Shown here piece by piece: positions 19,481-29,768 of a stretch of 64,000 nucleotides of DNA. Each line of letters opens with the position of its first letter. Position 1 is the first letter of the stretch. Under the pieces are notes generated by a model. It was given only the letters and a program-made list of their open reading frames with translations, was not told the origin of the DNA and did not search any database. Made by a program: the position numbers and the translations under genes. The stretch comes from Sphingopyxis sp. LK2115 (GTDB taxonomy: Bacteria > Pseudomonadota > Alphaproteobacteria > Sphingomonadales > Sphingomonadaceae), in NCBI RefSeq assembly GCF_014595975.1, contig NZ_JABWGQ010000040.1:30802-94801 (forward strand). Reading direction: 5' to 3'.

Positions 19481-20527
19481 ATGTATAGTGAAAGCGACCT
19501 GCAAGCTGCGGTCGATGCAAAGATATTGACGCCGGAGGCCGCAGCAGCCTTTCGGGGTCATGTCGCATCGCTGCGCGCCGCCCCCGGAGCGGATGAAGAA
19601 TCCTTCCGCCTCATCACGGGCTTCAACGATATTTTCGTCAGCATCGCGGCGGTGATCCTGCTCGTCGCGGTGGCGTGGATCGGCGAATCGATTCACAGCG
19701 CATTGGCGGGCGCGTTCGTCGCCAGCTCGGCCTGGCTCCTGGCGGAATATTTCACGCGTCGTCGCCGCATGGCGCTGCCCAGCATCATCCTTGTCCTTGC
19801 TTTCGCCGGCGGTGTCTTTGCGACAATGGCGGGTTTCCTCGTCGAACATGGCGAGGCCATTTTCGGGAGCAGTCCGGGCGAAACCGTCGGCGCACTGCTC
19901 GTCGGAACGATCGCCGCGGTGACCGCGGGCGCGACCTGGCTGCACTGGAAGCGCTTCATGGTGCCGATCACCGTCGCGGCGGGCACGGCTGCCCTCGCCG
20001 CGACCGCGATCGCGCTGATCCTGTCGCTGACCGGGGTTCCCGATCATAATCCGACGCTGGTGATGGCGCTGGTTCTCGTCGCGGGACTCGGCGTCTTCGC
20101 GCTCGCCATGTGGTGGGACAAGAGCGACCGCGCGCGCCAGACACGGCGCAGCGACGTCGCCTTCTGGCTCCACCTGCTCGCCGCGCCAATGATCGCGCAT
20201 CCGATCTTTCACCTGCTCGGCGTGACCCAAGGCGACAATATCGGCAGCGGCGCCGCGGTGATGGTCGTTGCCATCTATGTGCTGTTCGGGCTGATCGCGC
20301 TCGCGATCGACCGCCGCGCGCTGCTCGTCTCGGCGCTCGCCTATGTGCTGTTCGCGCTGACGCAGCTGTTCAACCAGTTCGGCGCGGTCGAACTCAACGT
20401 CGCGCTCACCGCCTTCGTGATCGGCTCGGCGCTGTTGCTGCTGTCGGCCTTCTGGCAGAATGCGCGCCGCGCCGTCGTCGCCCTGTTGCCCGCGAATGTG
20501 GCGGGGCAATTGCCCGCCGCCGCCTAA
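19481..20527 (+). CDS. Multi-pass membrane protein (DUF2157-like)
   Basis: 348 residues. A soluble N-terminal stretch (YSESDLQAAVDAKILTPEAAAAFRGHVASLR), resembling the short helical region at the start of DUF2157 proteins, is followed by about nine or ten hydrophobic helices. The first helix follows RLITGFNDIFVSIAAVILLVAVAWI. No catalytic motif is recognised. An aggacg ribosome-binding site precedes the ATG. The 3' end overlaps the end of the convergent LysR gene by 4 bp. Family assignment is tentative. Confidence 0.75.
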   Translation: MYSESDLQAAVDAKILTPEAAAAFRGHVASLRAAPGADEESFRLITGFNDIFVSIAAVILLVAVAWIGESIHSALAGAFVASSAWLLAEYFTRRRRMALPSIILVLAFAGGVFATMAGFLVEHGEAIFGSSPGETVGALLVGTIAAVTAGATWLHWKRFMVPITVAAGTAALAATAIALILSLTGVPDHNPTLVMALVLVAGLGVFALAMWWDKSDRARQTRRSDVAFWLHLLAAPMIAHPIFHLLGVTQGDNIGSGAAVMVVAIYVLFGLIALAIDRRALLVSALAYVLFALTQLFNQFGAVELNVALTAFVIGSALLLLSAFWQNARRAVVALLPANVAGQLPAAA

Positions 20528-21429
20528 ACCGCCGCTGCCGCGCGCCGGACGAGCGCGCGCAGCCAGATCGATGCCGGATCGGCCTCGGCTGTCACGGGCG
20601 TGAACAGCCATTGCCGGTCCGGCGACGGGGCCAGCGGCAAGTCCAGCGCCGCCACGCCCAGCGCCGCGCCTGGCCCGGCGCAGAAACGCGACGGCAGCAC
20701 CGCAACCAGATTGCTGCTCGCGACCAGGTGCAGCGCCTGAAGATAATGCGGCACCGCCACGGCGATATTGCGTTCCACCCCCACGGCGCGCCACCAGCGG
20801 TCGACCGGATCATGCGGCATCGCGGCAGTGGCGACGGCGACGTGTGGCAGGGCGGCAATCTCCGCCAGCCCCATCGCGGCAATCGCCGCGGCGCGATCGG
20901 CGCGAACCGCCAGCCGGTCGTCATCCTCGAACAGCGGCTCCATCCGCATGGAAGGATAGAGATGCGGCTCGCAGCTGATCGCAAAATCGATCTCGGCCGC
21001 CGCGCCGGGCATGGCGCCGAACGCCCAGGGGACGATCTCGATGCGGCACGATGGCGCTTCGTCCAGCAGCAACGCCGCGAACCGCGGCAGGATCGTCGCC
21101 GCTATCACATCGGGCATGGCGCCGCGAAAGACCTGCCGCGCCGACGCCGGGTCGAACGCTTCGGCGCGATAGAGCGCCGCCGTCTTCGCAAGCAGCGCGC
21201 GCAGCGGATCGAGCAGCGCGACCGCGCGCGGCGTGGCCGCCATGCCGCCGCCGGTGCGAACGAGCAGCGGATCGCCGAAATCGCGGCGAAGGCGCCCGAG
21301 CGCGCGGCTGACCGCCGGCTGCGACAATCCGACGCGCTGTGCCGCCGCCGACACCCCGCGCGTTTCGAGCAACGCGAGCAATATGCGCAGCAGATTGAGG
21401 TCACAGCGATCCAAATCCGTTTCACGCAT
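20524..21429 (-). CDS. LysR family transcriptional regulator
   Basis: 301 residues. The N-terminal winged helix is classic: DLNLLRILLALLETRGVSAAAQRVGLSQPAVSRALGRLRRDFGDPLLVRTGGGMAATPRA. A periplasmic-binding-protein-like effector domain follows. It diverges from a SnoaL-like gene across 72 bp containing AT-rich sequence suited to a LysR operator, so that gene is its probable target; the effector is unknown. Confidence 0.95.
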   Translation of the reverse strand: MRETDLDRCDLNLLRILLALLETRGVSAAAQRVGLSQPAVSRALGRLRRDFGDPLLVRTGGGMAATPRAVALLDPLRALLAKTAALYRAEAFDPASARQVFRGAMPDVIAATILPRFAALLLDEAPSCRIEIVPWAFGAMPGAAAEIDFAISCEPHLYPSMRMEPLFEDDDRLAVRADRAAAIAAMGLAEIAALPHVAVATAAMPHDPVDRWWRAVGVERNIAVAVPHYLQALHLVASSNLVAVLPSRFCAGPGAALGVAALDLPLAPSPDRQWLFTPVTAEADPASIWLRALVRRAAAAV

Positions 21430-21501
21430 AGCCGATATCCACCATATTCATTTTTGTTATGGTCTAGCCGCGGGCATGATCGGCGTCGAAAGGATAATTC
21501 G

Positions 21502-21939
21502 ATGACGGCACAGGCCAACAAAGAGACTATCCGCCGCATCTATGCCGCGCTCGAAACCGGCGACCGGGCGCCCTTTGGGGCGGCAGTCCACCCCGATTAT
21601 GTCTGGCGGCTTACCGGCCATGCCAGCTGGTCGCGCCGCTTCGAAGGACAGGAAGCGGTGCGCCGCAACCTGTTCGCGCCGTTGTTCGGGCTGTTCGCGA
21701 CGACCTATACAGCGCGCGCGATCAACCTGATCGCCGAAGGCGACACCGTCGTCGCCGAGGTCCGCGGCGATGTGATGACGAAGCGCGGCGAGCGATATAA
21801 TAATGAATATTGCTTCCTGTTTCGCTTTTCGGGCGGCAAGATTGTCGAGATCGTCGAATATGGCGACACCGCCCTGGAAGAACGCGTGCTCGGAAATTAC
21901 GACGCCGTCCTCGCCGCACACCGCGGCGCCGATGACTGA
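21502..21939 (+). CDS. SnoaL-like/NTF2-fold protein
   Basis: 145 residues with the cone-shaped NTF2-fold pattern: NKETIRRIYAALETGDRAPFGAAVHPDYVWRLTG, EGQEAVRRNLFAPLF, and NEYCFLFRFSGGKIVEIVEYGDTALEERVLG. Members are small hydrolases, isomerases or ligand-binding proteins; no active site can be assigned. Divergent from the LysR gene, which probably regulates it. Confidence 0.85.
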   Translation: MTAQANKETIRRIYAALETGDRAPFGAAVHPDYVWRLTGHASWSRRFEGQEAVRRNLFAPLFGLFATTYTARAINLIAEGDTVVAEVRGDVMTKRGERYNNEYCFLFRFSGGKIVEIVEYGDTALEERVLGNYDAVLAAHRGADD

Positions 21940-21942
21940 CGG

Positions 21943-22290
21943 TCAGTCGCCGACCAGTTTCAACAGTTTGCGTTCGACGGGCGCGAGAATGTTGGACAGT
22001 TCGTCCCCGCGTTTCAAAATCGCCCCGCCTTCGGAGACCAGAGCCCACATGCCCTGGCGGTTCCGCAGCGCGGGACGTTTTTCGATGCGATATTCGGGGC
22101 GCTCGGCAGCGCGGCGAAAGGCGGAAAAGATCGCGGCGTCGCGGTGGAAATCCATCGCATAGTCGCGCCAGTGCCCCGCCGCCACCATCCGGCCGTAAAG
22201 ATCGAGGATGCGCATGAGTTCGGGGCGTTCGAAACCGGTCTGGAGCGGCGCCGTCCGGCCATGGAACGGCAGGGGCGTGACCGTTCCCAT
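21943..22290 (-). CDS. DUF2794 family protein
   Basis: 115 residues containing the DUF2794 core: FERPELMRILDLYGRMVAAGHWRDYAMDFHRDAAIFSAFRRAAERPEYRIEKRPALR, then GMWALVSEGGAILKRGDELSNIL. Conserved in alphaproteobacteria, function unknown. Its ATG overlaps the stop of the upstream serine acetyltransferase gene by one base (TGATG), so the two are probably translationally coupled. The gene converges on the SnoaL-like gene with a 3-bp gap. Confidence 0.88.
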   Translation of the reverse strand: MGTVTPLPFHGRTAPLQTGFERPELMRILDLYGRMVAAGHWRDYAMDFHRDAAIFSAFRRAAERPEYRIEKRPALRNRQGMWALVSEGGAILKRGDELSNILAPVERKLLKLVGD

Positions 22291-23015
22291 CAGGCGCTTT
22301 TCCGGCTCCCTCTGCGCCGCGGCGCCTCTTCGACTTCGGTGCCGCTTGCCGCGTCGCGTTCGGCGATCAGCGCCGCGAGCTGCTTCTGCATCTGTTCGAG
22401 CTGGCACTGCAACAGCTCGACCTTTTGTGTCGCGGGGTCGAAGGTTTCGCTGCACGGCGTGCCGTATGGCACGAACTCGCGCGCATATTCGGTTGCGTCC
22501 AGCAAGGTCGAACGCGCCGGGATGCCCACCATCACCGCACCTTCAGGCACATCCCTGGTCACCACGGCATTGGCTCCGACGCGCGCGCGCGCATTGACCG
22601 TGATCGGCCCCAATATCTGTGCGCCCGATCCGACGATGACGTCGTCGGCAAGCGTCGGATGGCGCTTGCCGCCGATGCCGTTCGCCGGGTCCGTGCCGCC
22701 GAGCGTCACCCCCTGATAGATCGAGACATTGTCGCCAATCTCCGCCGTCTCGCCGATGACGACGCCGAAACCATGGTCGATGAACAGATGCCGGCCGATC
22801 GTCGCACCCGGATGGATGTCGATCGCAGTCAGGAAGCGCGACAGATGGTTGACGAAGCGGGCGAGGAAGAACAGCCGCGCCTCGAACAGCCAGTGCGCGA
22901 TGCGGTGCATCCCGACGGCGAGCAGACCCGGATAGAGCAGGATTTCCCAGCGCGAACGCGGCGCGGGGTCGCGCGCCTTGATCGAATCGAGATAGGCGAT
23001 CAGCCCGTTGAACAT
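22290..23015 (-). CDS. epsC: Serine O-acetyltransferase (EpsC/CysE type)
   Basis: Makes O-acetylserine, the precursor of cysteine. 241 residues. The left-handed beta-helix hexapeptide repeats are clear: IDIHPGATIGRHLFIDHGFGVVIGETAEIGDNVSIYQGVTLGG, with GGKRHPTLADDVIVGSGAQILGPI and VGANAVVTRDVPEGAVMVGIPAR. The catalytic His/Asp region (FIDHG) is intact. After the core there is a tail with a coiled coil (KVELLQCQLEQMQKQLAALIAERDAA) and a basic end, usual in the alphaproteobacterial form. Confidence 0.94.
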   Translation of the reverse strand: MFNGLIAYLDSIKARDPAPRSRWEILLYPGLLAVGMHRIAHWLFEARLFFLARFVNHLSRFLTAIDIHPGATIGRHLFIDHGFGVVIGETAEIGDNVSIYQGVTLGGTDPANGIGGKRHPTLADDVIVGSGAQILGPITVNARARVGANAVVTRDVPEGAVMVGIPARSTLLDATEYAREFVPYGTPCSETFDPATQKVELLQCQLEQMQKQLAALIAERDAASGTEVEEAPRRRGSRKSA

Positions 23016-23100
23016 AAACTGTCCCCTGCGACCCTATTTCTGTACCGCGCAAGATAGATGGTCGCAGGCGCCATTTCCACCCCCGGCGGCATTTATTCGA

Positions 23101-23700
23101 TCAACGGCCGAACAACCCGATACGCAAAAGCAGCACTCCCTCGCTTCTGAGGTGCCGTTCGCCATCGCGCGCCGCAATCGCCGCGGCCCAACGATCAAGC
23201 ATCAGCAGCGCGCGGTTTCCGCCGAAAACAGCGCGCGCTGGCACGTCGGCGTATTTGGCCTCGGCCAGAAGCCGGCGCGCCGCATCATCCGCCCCGACGA
23301 CGCCCGCGCCCCACAGCAGCCCCCAGCGCCTGCCCGCCGCGTTACCGCCGCCCGACAGGACGAACAGCTGCATCCCGAAATCTTCGGACGCCGCGCACCG
23401 ATCGGCGTCGCTGTCAGCGAGCAGCATAGCTTCGGCCGCATCGACCAGCGCATCGAGCCCGCCCTGCCCGCTCCAGCTCGCCTGCAATTCGGCGAGCAGC
23501 GGCTCACCCTTCGGCAGCGCCGCGGGATCGCTTGCGAGCATCGTCATCATGTCGCGCCACCACGCAAGCTTGATCTGTCCGATCAGCGGTTCGCGCGCTT
23601 CGACCAGCAATTTCGTCAGACGCGCGGCCAATCCCCACAGCGCCGCCATGGCCGCGCGCCGCGATTGCGGCACCGCGACCATGACGCGCGGATCGCGCAT
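23101..23700 (-). CDS. Squalene/phytoene synthase family protein (short)
   Basis: About 199 residues, shorter than true phytoene synthases. RRAAMAALWGLAARLTKLLVEAREPLIGQIKLAWWRDMMTML matches the short squalene/phytoene-synthase-like proteins of sphingomonads, which keep the helical fold; the Asp-rich motifs of active prenyl synthases are not evident, so catalysis is uncertain. The ATG at 23700 gives MRDPRVMVAVPQSRR, matching how relatives begin. An in-frame ATG at 23769 would add 23 residues encoded partly by an adjacent repeat. It lies 85 bp downstream of epsC. Confidence 0.75.
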   Translation of the reverse strand: MRDPRVMVAVPQSRRAAMAALWGLAARLTKLLVEAREPLIGQIKLAWWRDMMTMLASDPAALPKGEPLLAELQASWSGQGGLDALVDAAEAMLLADSDADRCAASEDFGMQLFVLSGGGNAAGRRWGLLWGAGVVGADDAARRLLAEAKYADVPARAVFGGNRALLMLDRWAAAIAARDGERHLRSEGVLLLRIGLFGR

Positions 23701-23728
23701 GTCGGGACAGGCGCCGGGTTCAGCCGTT

Positions 23729-23813
23729 GCCCCCGCAAGGGCGGGGGTCGCTGTCGGTTTACTCGGCATGGAAGGGCAAGGCCGATGACGGCCCCCGCCT
23801 TCGCGGGGGCGAC
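23729..23813. repeat. Composite GC-rich palindromic repeat
   Basis: Two palindromic halves, gcccccgc-aag-ggcggggg and ggcccccgccttcgcgggggc, flank a segment that begins gtcgctgtcgg. The same composition recurs at 58574-58653. It lies between the squalene synthase-like gene and pdhB and may act as a hairpin at the end of the pdh transcript, though no T-run follows. Confidence 0.65.
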
Positions 23814-23816
23814 AAG

Positions 23817-25235
23817 CTAACGATGGAGAACCGCCTTCACCGCCTTCACCACGCGTGGCGTGTCGATCAGGGCGGCCTTTTCAAGATTATTGGCATAGGG
23901 CAACGGCACGTCCTCGTTGCACACGCGCATCACGGGCGCGTCGAGATCGTCGAAACCCTGTTCCATCGCGACCATCGCGAGCTCGCTGGCGATCGAGCAG
24001 ACCGGCCAGCCTTCCTCGACGACGACGAGGCGGTTCGTCTTCTTGAGGCTCGCCAGCACCGTCGCGGTGTCGAGCGGACGCAAGGTGCGCAAATCGATCA
24101 CCTCGGCGTCGATGCCCTCGCCCGCGAGCTGGTCGGCGGCTTCAAGCGCCAGCCCGACGCCGATCGAATAGCTGACGATCGTAACGTCGCTGCCTTCGCG
24201 CATGATCCGCGCCTTGCCGATCGGCAGGACGAAATCCTCGACATCGGGAACCTCGAAGCTGCGACCATAAAGCAGCTCGTTTTCAAGGAATACGACGGGG
24301 TCTTCGGTGCGGATCGCGGCCTTCAACAGACCCTTGGCGTCGGCGGCGTCATAAGGCGCGATGACGATCAGGCCGGGGACGCTGGCATACCAGGGCGCAT
24401 AATTCTGGCTGTGCTGCGCGCCGACACGCGCCGCGGCGCCGTTGGGCCCGCGGAACACGATCGGACAGCGCATCTGCCCGCCCGACATATAGTTGGTCTT
24501 GGCCGCCGAGTTGATGATGTGGTCGATCGCCTGCATCGCGAAGTTGAACGTCATGAACTCGATGATCGGCTTGAGGCCGCCCATCGCCGCGCCCGCGCCG
24601 AGCCCGGCAAAGCCATATTCGGTGATCGGCGTGTCGATGACGCGGCGCGCGCCGAATTCGTCGAGCAGTCCTTGGGTGACCTTGTAGGCGCCCTGATATT
24701 CGGCGACTTCCTCGCCCATCACAAAGACGCGGTCGTCGGCGCGCATCTCCTCGGCCATCGCGTCGCGCAGCGCTTCGCGGACGGTGAGCCTGACCATCGC
24801 GGTCCCTTCGGGAATCGCAGGGTCAGAGGCGCGTTCGGTCGCGACGGGCCTGTCCGCAGCGGGAGCGGGCGCAGTCTCATCCATCGCCGCCGAGGAAGGC
24901 GTCGGGAGTCCGGCGCCTCCCGTCGCGGCCGCTGACGTGGGCGCGCTGTTGCTTGCGCCCCCCGCCTGCGCGGGGGCGACGTCTTGCTCTTCCCCCTCAC
25001 CCGCGATCGTCGCGATCACCGTGCCGACCTTCACATTGTCGGTGCCTTCGGCAACCAGAATCCGGGTGATCGTGCCTTCGTCGACCGCTTCAAACTCCAT
25101 CGTCGCCTTGTCGGTTTCGATTTCGGCCAGAATGTCGCCCGACTTCACCGCGTCGCCTTCCTTGACGAGCCACTTGGCGAGCGTGCCTTCTTCCATCGTC
25201 GGCGAAAGCGCCGGCATCTTCAGTTCGATGGCCAT
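23817..25235 (-). CDS. pdhB: Pyruvate dehydrogenase E1 component subunit beta (lipoyl-bearing)
   Basis: 472 residues, longer than plain E1-beta because it begins with a lipoyl domain (residues 1-80, lipoyl-lysine Lys43 in ETDKAT), the alphaproteobacterial arrangement. A flexible Ala/Pro linker (about 82-140) leads to the transketolase-like domain ([30 protein letters not shown]...) and the C-terminal domain ([15 protein letters not shown]). With E1-alpha it decarboxylates pyruvate and reductively acetylates lipoate. One base separates it from the pdhA stop. Part of the linker (VAPAQAGGA) is encoded by a copy of a palindromic intergenic repeat. Confidence 0.97.
   Translation of the reverse strand: MAIELKMPALSPTMEEGTLAKWLVKEGDAVKSGDILAEIETDKATMEFEAVDEGTITRILVAEGTDNVKVGTVIATIAGEGEEQDVAPAQAGGASNSAPTSAAATGGAGLPTPSSAAMDETAPAPAADRPVATERASDPAIPEGTAMVRLTVREALRDAMAEEMRADDRVFVMGEEVAEYQGAYKVTQGLLDEFGARRVIDTPITEYGFAGLGAGAAMGGLKPIIEFMTFNFAMQAIDHIINSAAKTNYMSGGQMRCPIVFRGPNGAAARVGAQHSQNYAPWYASVPGLIVIAPYDAADAKGLLKAAIRTEDPVVFLENELLYGRSFEVPDVEDFVLPIGKARIMREGSDVTIVSYSIGVGLALEAADQLAGEGIDAEVIDLRTLRPLDTATVLASLKKTNRLVVVEEGWPVCSIASELAMVAMEQGFDDLDAPVMRVCNEDVPLPYANNLEKAALIDTPRVVKAVKAVLHR
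24957..24981. repeat. Palindromic repeat inside the pdhB linker
   Basis: gccccccgcctgcgcgggggcgacg matches the GC-rich intergenic palindrome at 23790-23813 and 58629-58652 with only small differences, yet lies inside pdhB, where it encodes residues 86-94 of the flexible linker. Confidence 0.6.
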
Positions 25236-25236
25236 C

Positions 25237-26307
25237 TCAATACTGCTCCACCAGCACGTCGGTATAAAGTTCGGACAGGTCGGGTTCGGGCGCGCTTTCG
25301 GCAAAGTCGGCCGATTCGGCGACGATTGCACGAATCTCCCTGTCGATATCCTTGATCCGGTCGTCACCGATCCCGGCGTCGGTCATCAGCTTCTTGAGAT
25401 GCTCGATCGCGTCCGACTTGTCGCGGACCGCCTGCACTTCCTCGCGGCTGCGATATTTGGCGGGGTCGGACATCGAATGGCCGCGATAGCGATAGGTCTT
25501 CAATTCCATCAGCACGGGCCCCTTGCCCGCCCGCACCCATTCGAGCGCCGCTTCGGCCGCGCCGCGCACCGCCAGCACGTCCATGCCGTCGACCTGCATC
25601 CCCGGAATGCGAAAGCTTTCGCCGCGGCGATAGAGCTGGTCCTCGGCCGACGCGCGGTTGACCGACGTGCCCATCGCATATTGATTATTCTCGATCACGA
25701 AAATGATCGGCAGCTTCCACAGCTCGGCCATGTTGAAGCTCTCGTAAACCTGTCCCTGGTTCGCGGCCCCGTCGCCGAAATAGGCCATCGCCACGCCGCC
25801 GTCGCCGCGATATTTGTGCGCAAAGGCAAGCCCGGTGCCGAGCGACACCTGCGCCCCGACGATGCCGTGGCCGCCGTAAAACTTGTGCTCGACGCTGAAC
25901 ATGTGCATCGAGCCGCCCTTGCCCTTTGAAATGCCTGCGGCGCGGCCGGTCAGTTCGGCCATGATGACCTTGGGGTCGATGCCGTAAGCAAGCATGTGAC
26001 CATGGTCGCGGTATCCGGTGATGACGCTGTCCCTGTCGCCGTCGAGCGCGGACTGAAGCCCCACCGCGACCGCTTCCTGTCCGATATAGAGGTGGCAGAA
26101 ACCGCCGATCAGGCCCAATCCGTAAAGCTGCCCCGCCTTTTCTTCAAAACGCCGGATGAGCAGCATGTCGCGATAGAATTTCTCAAGCTCCTCCGGTGTC
26201 GCCTCATAGGGGACGGGGTCGCGCGGTTGCTCGCGATTGGACGATGGAGCGGGGGTGGAGGCGACTTTTTTTGGCGCGGCAGTCTTACGCGCGGGTGCTT
26301 TGGCCAA
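25237..26307 (-). CDS. pdhA: Pyruvate dehydrogenase E1 component subunit alpha
   Basis: 356 residues. The TPP-binding motif [31 protein letters not shown] is intact, as are [16 protein letters not shown] and the phosphorylation-loop-like [11 protein letters not shown]. An Ala/Lys/Pro-rich N-terminal extension (residues 1-33) precedes the core. It starts with TTG at 26305-26307, about nine bases after AAAGGAAA. First gene of the pdhA-pdhB pair. Confidence 0.96.
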   Translation of the reverse strand: MAKAPARKTAAPKKVASTPAPSSNREQPRDPVPYEATPEELEKFYRDMLLIRRFEEKAGQLYGLGLIGGFCHLYIGQEAVAVGLQSALDGDRDSVITGYRDHGHMLAYGIDPKVIMAELTGRAAGISKGKGGSMHMFSVEHKFYGGHGIVGAQVSLGTGLAFAHKYRGDGGVAMAYFGDGAANQGQVYESFNMAELWKLPIIFVIENNQYAMGTSVNRASAEDQLYRRGESFRIPGMQVDGMDVLAVRGAAEAALEWVRAGKGPVLMELKTYRYRGHSMSDPAKYRSREEVQAVRDKSDAIEHLKKLMTDAGIGDDRIKDIDREIRAIVAESADFAESAPEPDLSELYTDVLVEQY

Positions 26308-26516
26308 GGCGGATTTCCTTTGCGATTAGCCGTTACGGCAAGGCCCCCTATAGGAGCGGCGCAGCGGGTTTGGCAACGCCCGCTTGGCAACGCGCCCGCT
26401 TCCGTTACGTATGCAGCATCTGGCGCAAAACAGGCCCGTCATCGCGAACGCGGCGCGCGAGTTTATACGCGGCGCCTGCAAGGCAGCCGAAGGGCTGATG
26501 ATGACGACGGGAGCCG

Positions 26517-26840
26517 TTACTTCGCCTCGGGCTCCATCGGAATGATCACCTCGTCAGGGTGATAGGCACCGAGCTTCGAGCGCACATATTCCTCGGCGAG
26601 ATCGGGATCGACGCGCCGCCGGTCGAGCAGGTTGACGCGGTTCTGAAGCTCGCGCTCTTTCTTGGTCAGCTCGCTCAAGACGACACGTTTCTTTTCGACC
26701 GACTGGCTGTATTCGCCCCAGGCGTAAAGCCCCGTCGGGCCGAAAATCGCATAGCCCAGCATCGCCAGCACCGCGATCACGGCGAGCGCCGGCCCGGTCG
26801 CCCGGCTCATCGATTTGCGGAACTTGTGGCGCTGCATCAT
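26517..26840 (-). CDS. ftsB: Septum formation initiator FtsB
   Basis: About 107 residues: one N-terminal transmembrane helix (ALAVIAVLAMLGYAIFG) and a periplasmic coiled coil with EYSQSVEKKRVVLSELTKKERELQNRVNLLDRRRVDPDLAEEYVRSKLGAYHPDEVIIP. This is the FtsB/DivIC pattern; the protein would join the FtsQLB divisome subcomplex. It lies between eno and pdhA, the classic eno-ftsB-pdh order. Two adjacent ATG codons (26840 and 26837) are possible starts. Confidence 0.92.
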   Translation of the reverse strand: MMQRHKFRKSMSRATGPALAVIAVLAMLGYAIFGPTGLYAWGEYSQSVEKKRVVLSELTKKERELQNRVNLLDRRRVDPDLAEEYVRSKLGAYHPDEVIIPMEPEAK

Positions 26841-26910
26841 CGCCGCCCTTGAATCACAGGTGATTCACGGCGTCAAGGCGCCAGCGCGCACTTGCCCCCT
26901 CGCGTTGCGA

Positions 26911-28239
<1,329 letters not shown>

Positions 28240-28379
28240 TTATCGGCGGCTGCGCGCCGACGCAATATGCATAGGATTTTTGCGCGGCTATGGAACCAAA
28301 AGGCGCCGCTTGCTATATACAGGACAGGATCAAAAGGATGCCCGCCCGCGCGGCGCCCGACACGACAGAAGAGGACAAG

Positions 28380-28928
28380 ATGATGGCAAAAGCCGCTACG
28401 CCCGCGACCAAGAAAGCCGCCGCGCCCCGCCCCAAGGCCCCGGCGAAGGCCGCAGCCACCAAGGCGGCGCCTGCTCGCAAGCCCGCGTCGACAAAGACCG
28501 CCAAGGAGCATCCGATCCGCGATCAGCTGGCGGTGACGCGCGACACGATCAAGTCCGAAGCGTCAAAGAAGGCGGCGTCGCTGAAGCAGGAAGCCGCAGC
28601 GCTCAAGAAACAGGCCACCGCATCGGCGCGCGATGCCGCGATCAAGGGCAAGGACAAGGCCGCCGAAGCGGTGGGCAGCCTTGCCAAGCTGCTCGAAGAC
28701 AGCGCGGGCACTGTCGATGCCAAGTTCGGCAAGCAGTATGGCGACTATGCGCGCTCGGCCGCCTCGACCGTCGCCGGCCTCGCCTCGACGCTCGACAAGA
28801 AGGATCTCGACGAACTTGCAGCTTCGACGCGCGACATGGTCAAGAAGAATCCCGCGATCGCGGTTGGCGCCGCGACCGTGATCGGCTTCGTGCTCGCCCG
28901 TATGCTCAAGGGCGGTTCGAACGATTGA
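28380..28928 (+). CDS. YqjD/ElaB-like membrane-tail protein with histone H1-like N-terminus
   Basis: 182 residues. Residues 2-47 are almost only Lys, Ala, Pro, Thr and Arg (ATPATKKAAAPRPKAPAKAA...), like histone H1 tails. Residues 48-150 form amphipathic coiled-coil-like helix with many Lys/Ala. Residues 157-176 (NPAIAVGAATVIGFVLARML) are a single C-terminal transmembrane anchor, the ElaB/YqjD/DUF883 tail. In E. coli YqjD binds ribosomes at the membrane in stationary phase; whether this one binds DNA, ribosomes or both is unknown. AGAAGAGG lies 6 bases before the ATG at 28380. First of a four-gene operon. Confidence 0.85.
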   Translation: MMAKAATPATKKAAAPRPKAPAKAAATKAAPARKPASTKTAKEHPIRDQLAVTRDTIKSEASKKAASLKQEAAALKKQATASARDAAIKGKDKAAEAVGSLAKLLEDSAGTVDAKFGKQYGDYARSAASTVAGLASTLDKKDLDELAASTRDMVKKNPAIAVGAATVIGFVLARMLKGGSND

Positions 28929-28935
28929 TCGGGCC

Positions 28936-29385
28936 TTGGCATCCTCCGACTCCAACACCCCCGCATCCGCCGGCCAGAACTTTGACGGCGTAAGCCACGG
29001 CTATGCGCCCGATGGTCGCCGGGCGACCAGCGAACCCGTGCCGCTCGATAAGATCGTCGGCGACGTCGTCGAAAATCTGTCGGCGACGGCAAAGGCCGAA
29101 CTGGCGCTGATCGAGGCGCGGGGCGAACTGGCACTGCACGGCGCGACGTGGAGCGCCGCGTGGGGCGCCGTCGCCGCTTGCGCGCTCGGCGTCGCGATGC
29201 TCGCGCTCGCGTTCGGCGCGATCCTTGTGCTCGCACCGCACACGGGGCCTTTGCTCGCGACGATCATCGTCGTCGCGGTGCTGCTGGCGATCGCGGCGCT
29301 CGCCGGTTGGCGTGCGCGGCGGGCGTATGACGATATTCGCACCGCATTGCGGCGCGACCTGGTGAATGAAGGGGCGGACGATTGA
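28936..29385 (+). CDS. Phage-holin family membrane protein (YqjE-like)
   Basis: 149 residues. An amphipathic helix (LDKIVGDVVENLSATAKAELALIEARGELALHG) precedes two transmembrane segments (about 72-100 and 104-124) and a basic C-terminal helix, the layout of the Actinobacteria-type holin-X/YqjE family. Despite the name these are normal envelope proteins encoded beside yqjD. Only a TTG start at 28936 is available near the family N-terminus. The stop overlaps the next start (TGATG). Confidence 0.8.
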   Translation: MASSDSNTPASAGQNFDGVSHGYAPDGRRATSEPVPLDKIVGDVVENLSATAKAELALIEARGELALHGATWSAAWGAVAACALGVAMLALAFGAILVLAPHTGPLLATIIVVAVLLAIAALAGWRARRAYDDIRTALRRDLVNEGADD

Positions 29386-29768
29386 TGCCGCGCACGCGCA
29401 ACCGCCTGATCGCCGCCGCGCGCCGCTCGATGCTCCAGCGCGCCGAGCTCTATCGGCGGCTCGATGTCGCCAAGGCGGCGCTGCACCCGGCGGCGCTGCT
29501 CGACCGCGGCAAATATCGCGTGCGGGCCAAGGTCGACGATGCCGCGCACGCGGTTCGGCAGGAGTTTCGCGACAATCGCTGGCCGATTGCCATCGCCGCT
29601 GCAGCGGGCATCGCCTGGCTGCTGCGCGAACCGATCAGGGAGCATGCGCCCAGACTGGCGCGCAAGGTGCAGGATATGGCGGCGGGCGTCGCCGATCATT
29701 TTCGTGCCGACACGGCCGACGAAGATGACACCGGACAAGTGGAGGAAGATGATGAAGCCGTTCAGTGA
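29385..29768 (+). CDS. Uncharacterised protein in YqjK position of the yqjDE-like operon
   Basis: 127 residues, not recognised beyond its place in the operon. The N-terminus is strongly basic (PRTRNRLIAAARRSMLQRAELYRRL), the centre holds one moderately hydrophobic segment (WPIAIAAAAGIAWLLREPI), and the C-terminus is acidic (ADTADEDDTGQVEEDDEAVQ). The ATG overlaps the previous stop by one base and the 3' end overlaps the next gene by 17 bases, so all are probably co-translated. A membrane-associated role is inferred only from context. Confidence 0.75.
   Translation: MPRTRNRLIAAARRSMLQRAELYRRLDVAKAALHPAALLDRGKYRVRAKVDDAAHAVRQEFRDNRWPIAIAAAAGIAWLLREPIREHAPRLARKVQDMAAGVADHFRADTADEDDTGQVEEDDEAVQ

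Noticed and set aside
23701..23769. Start of the squalene synthase-like gene at 23769
   Set aside because: The extra 23 codons fall partly in a palindromic repeat and relatives begin at the MRDP-like position; kept only as an alternative.
28936..29385. Holin-family protein as a sign of a prophage
   Set aside because: It belongs to the YqjE-like chromosomal branch beside a YqjD-like gene; no other phage gene is nearby.
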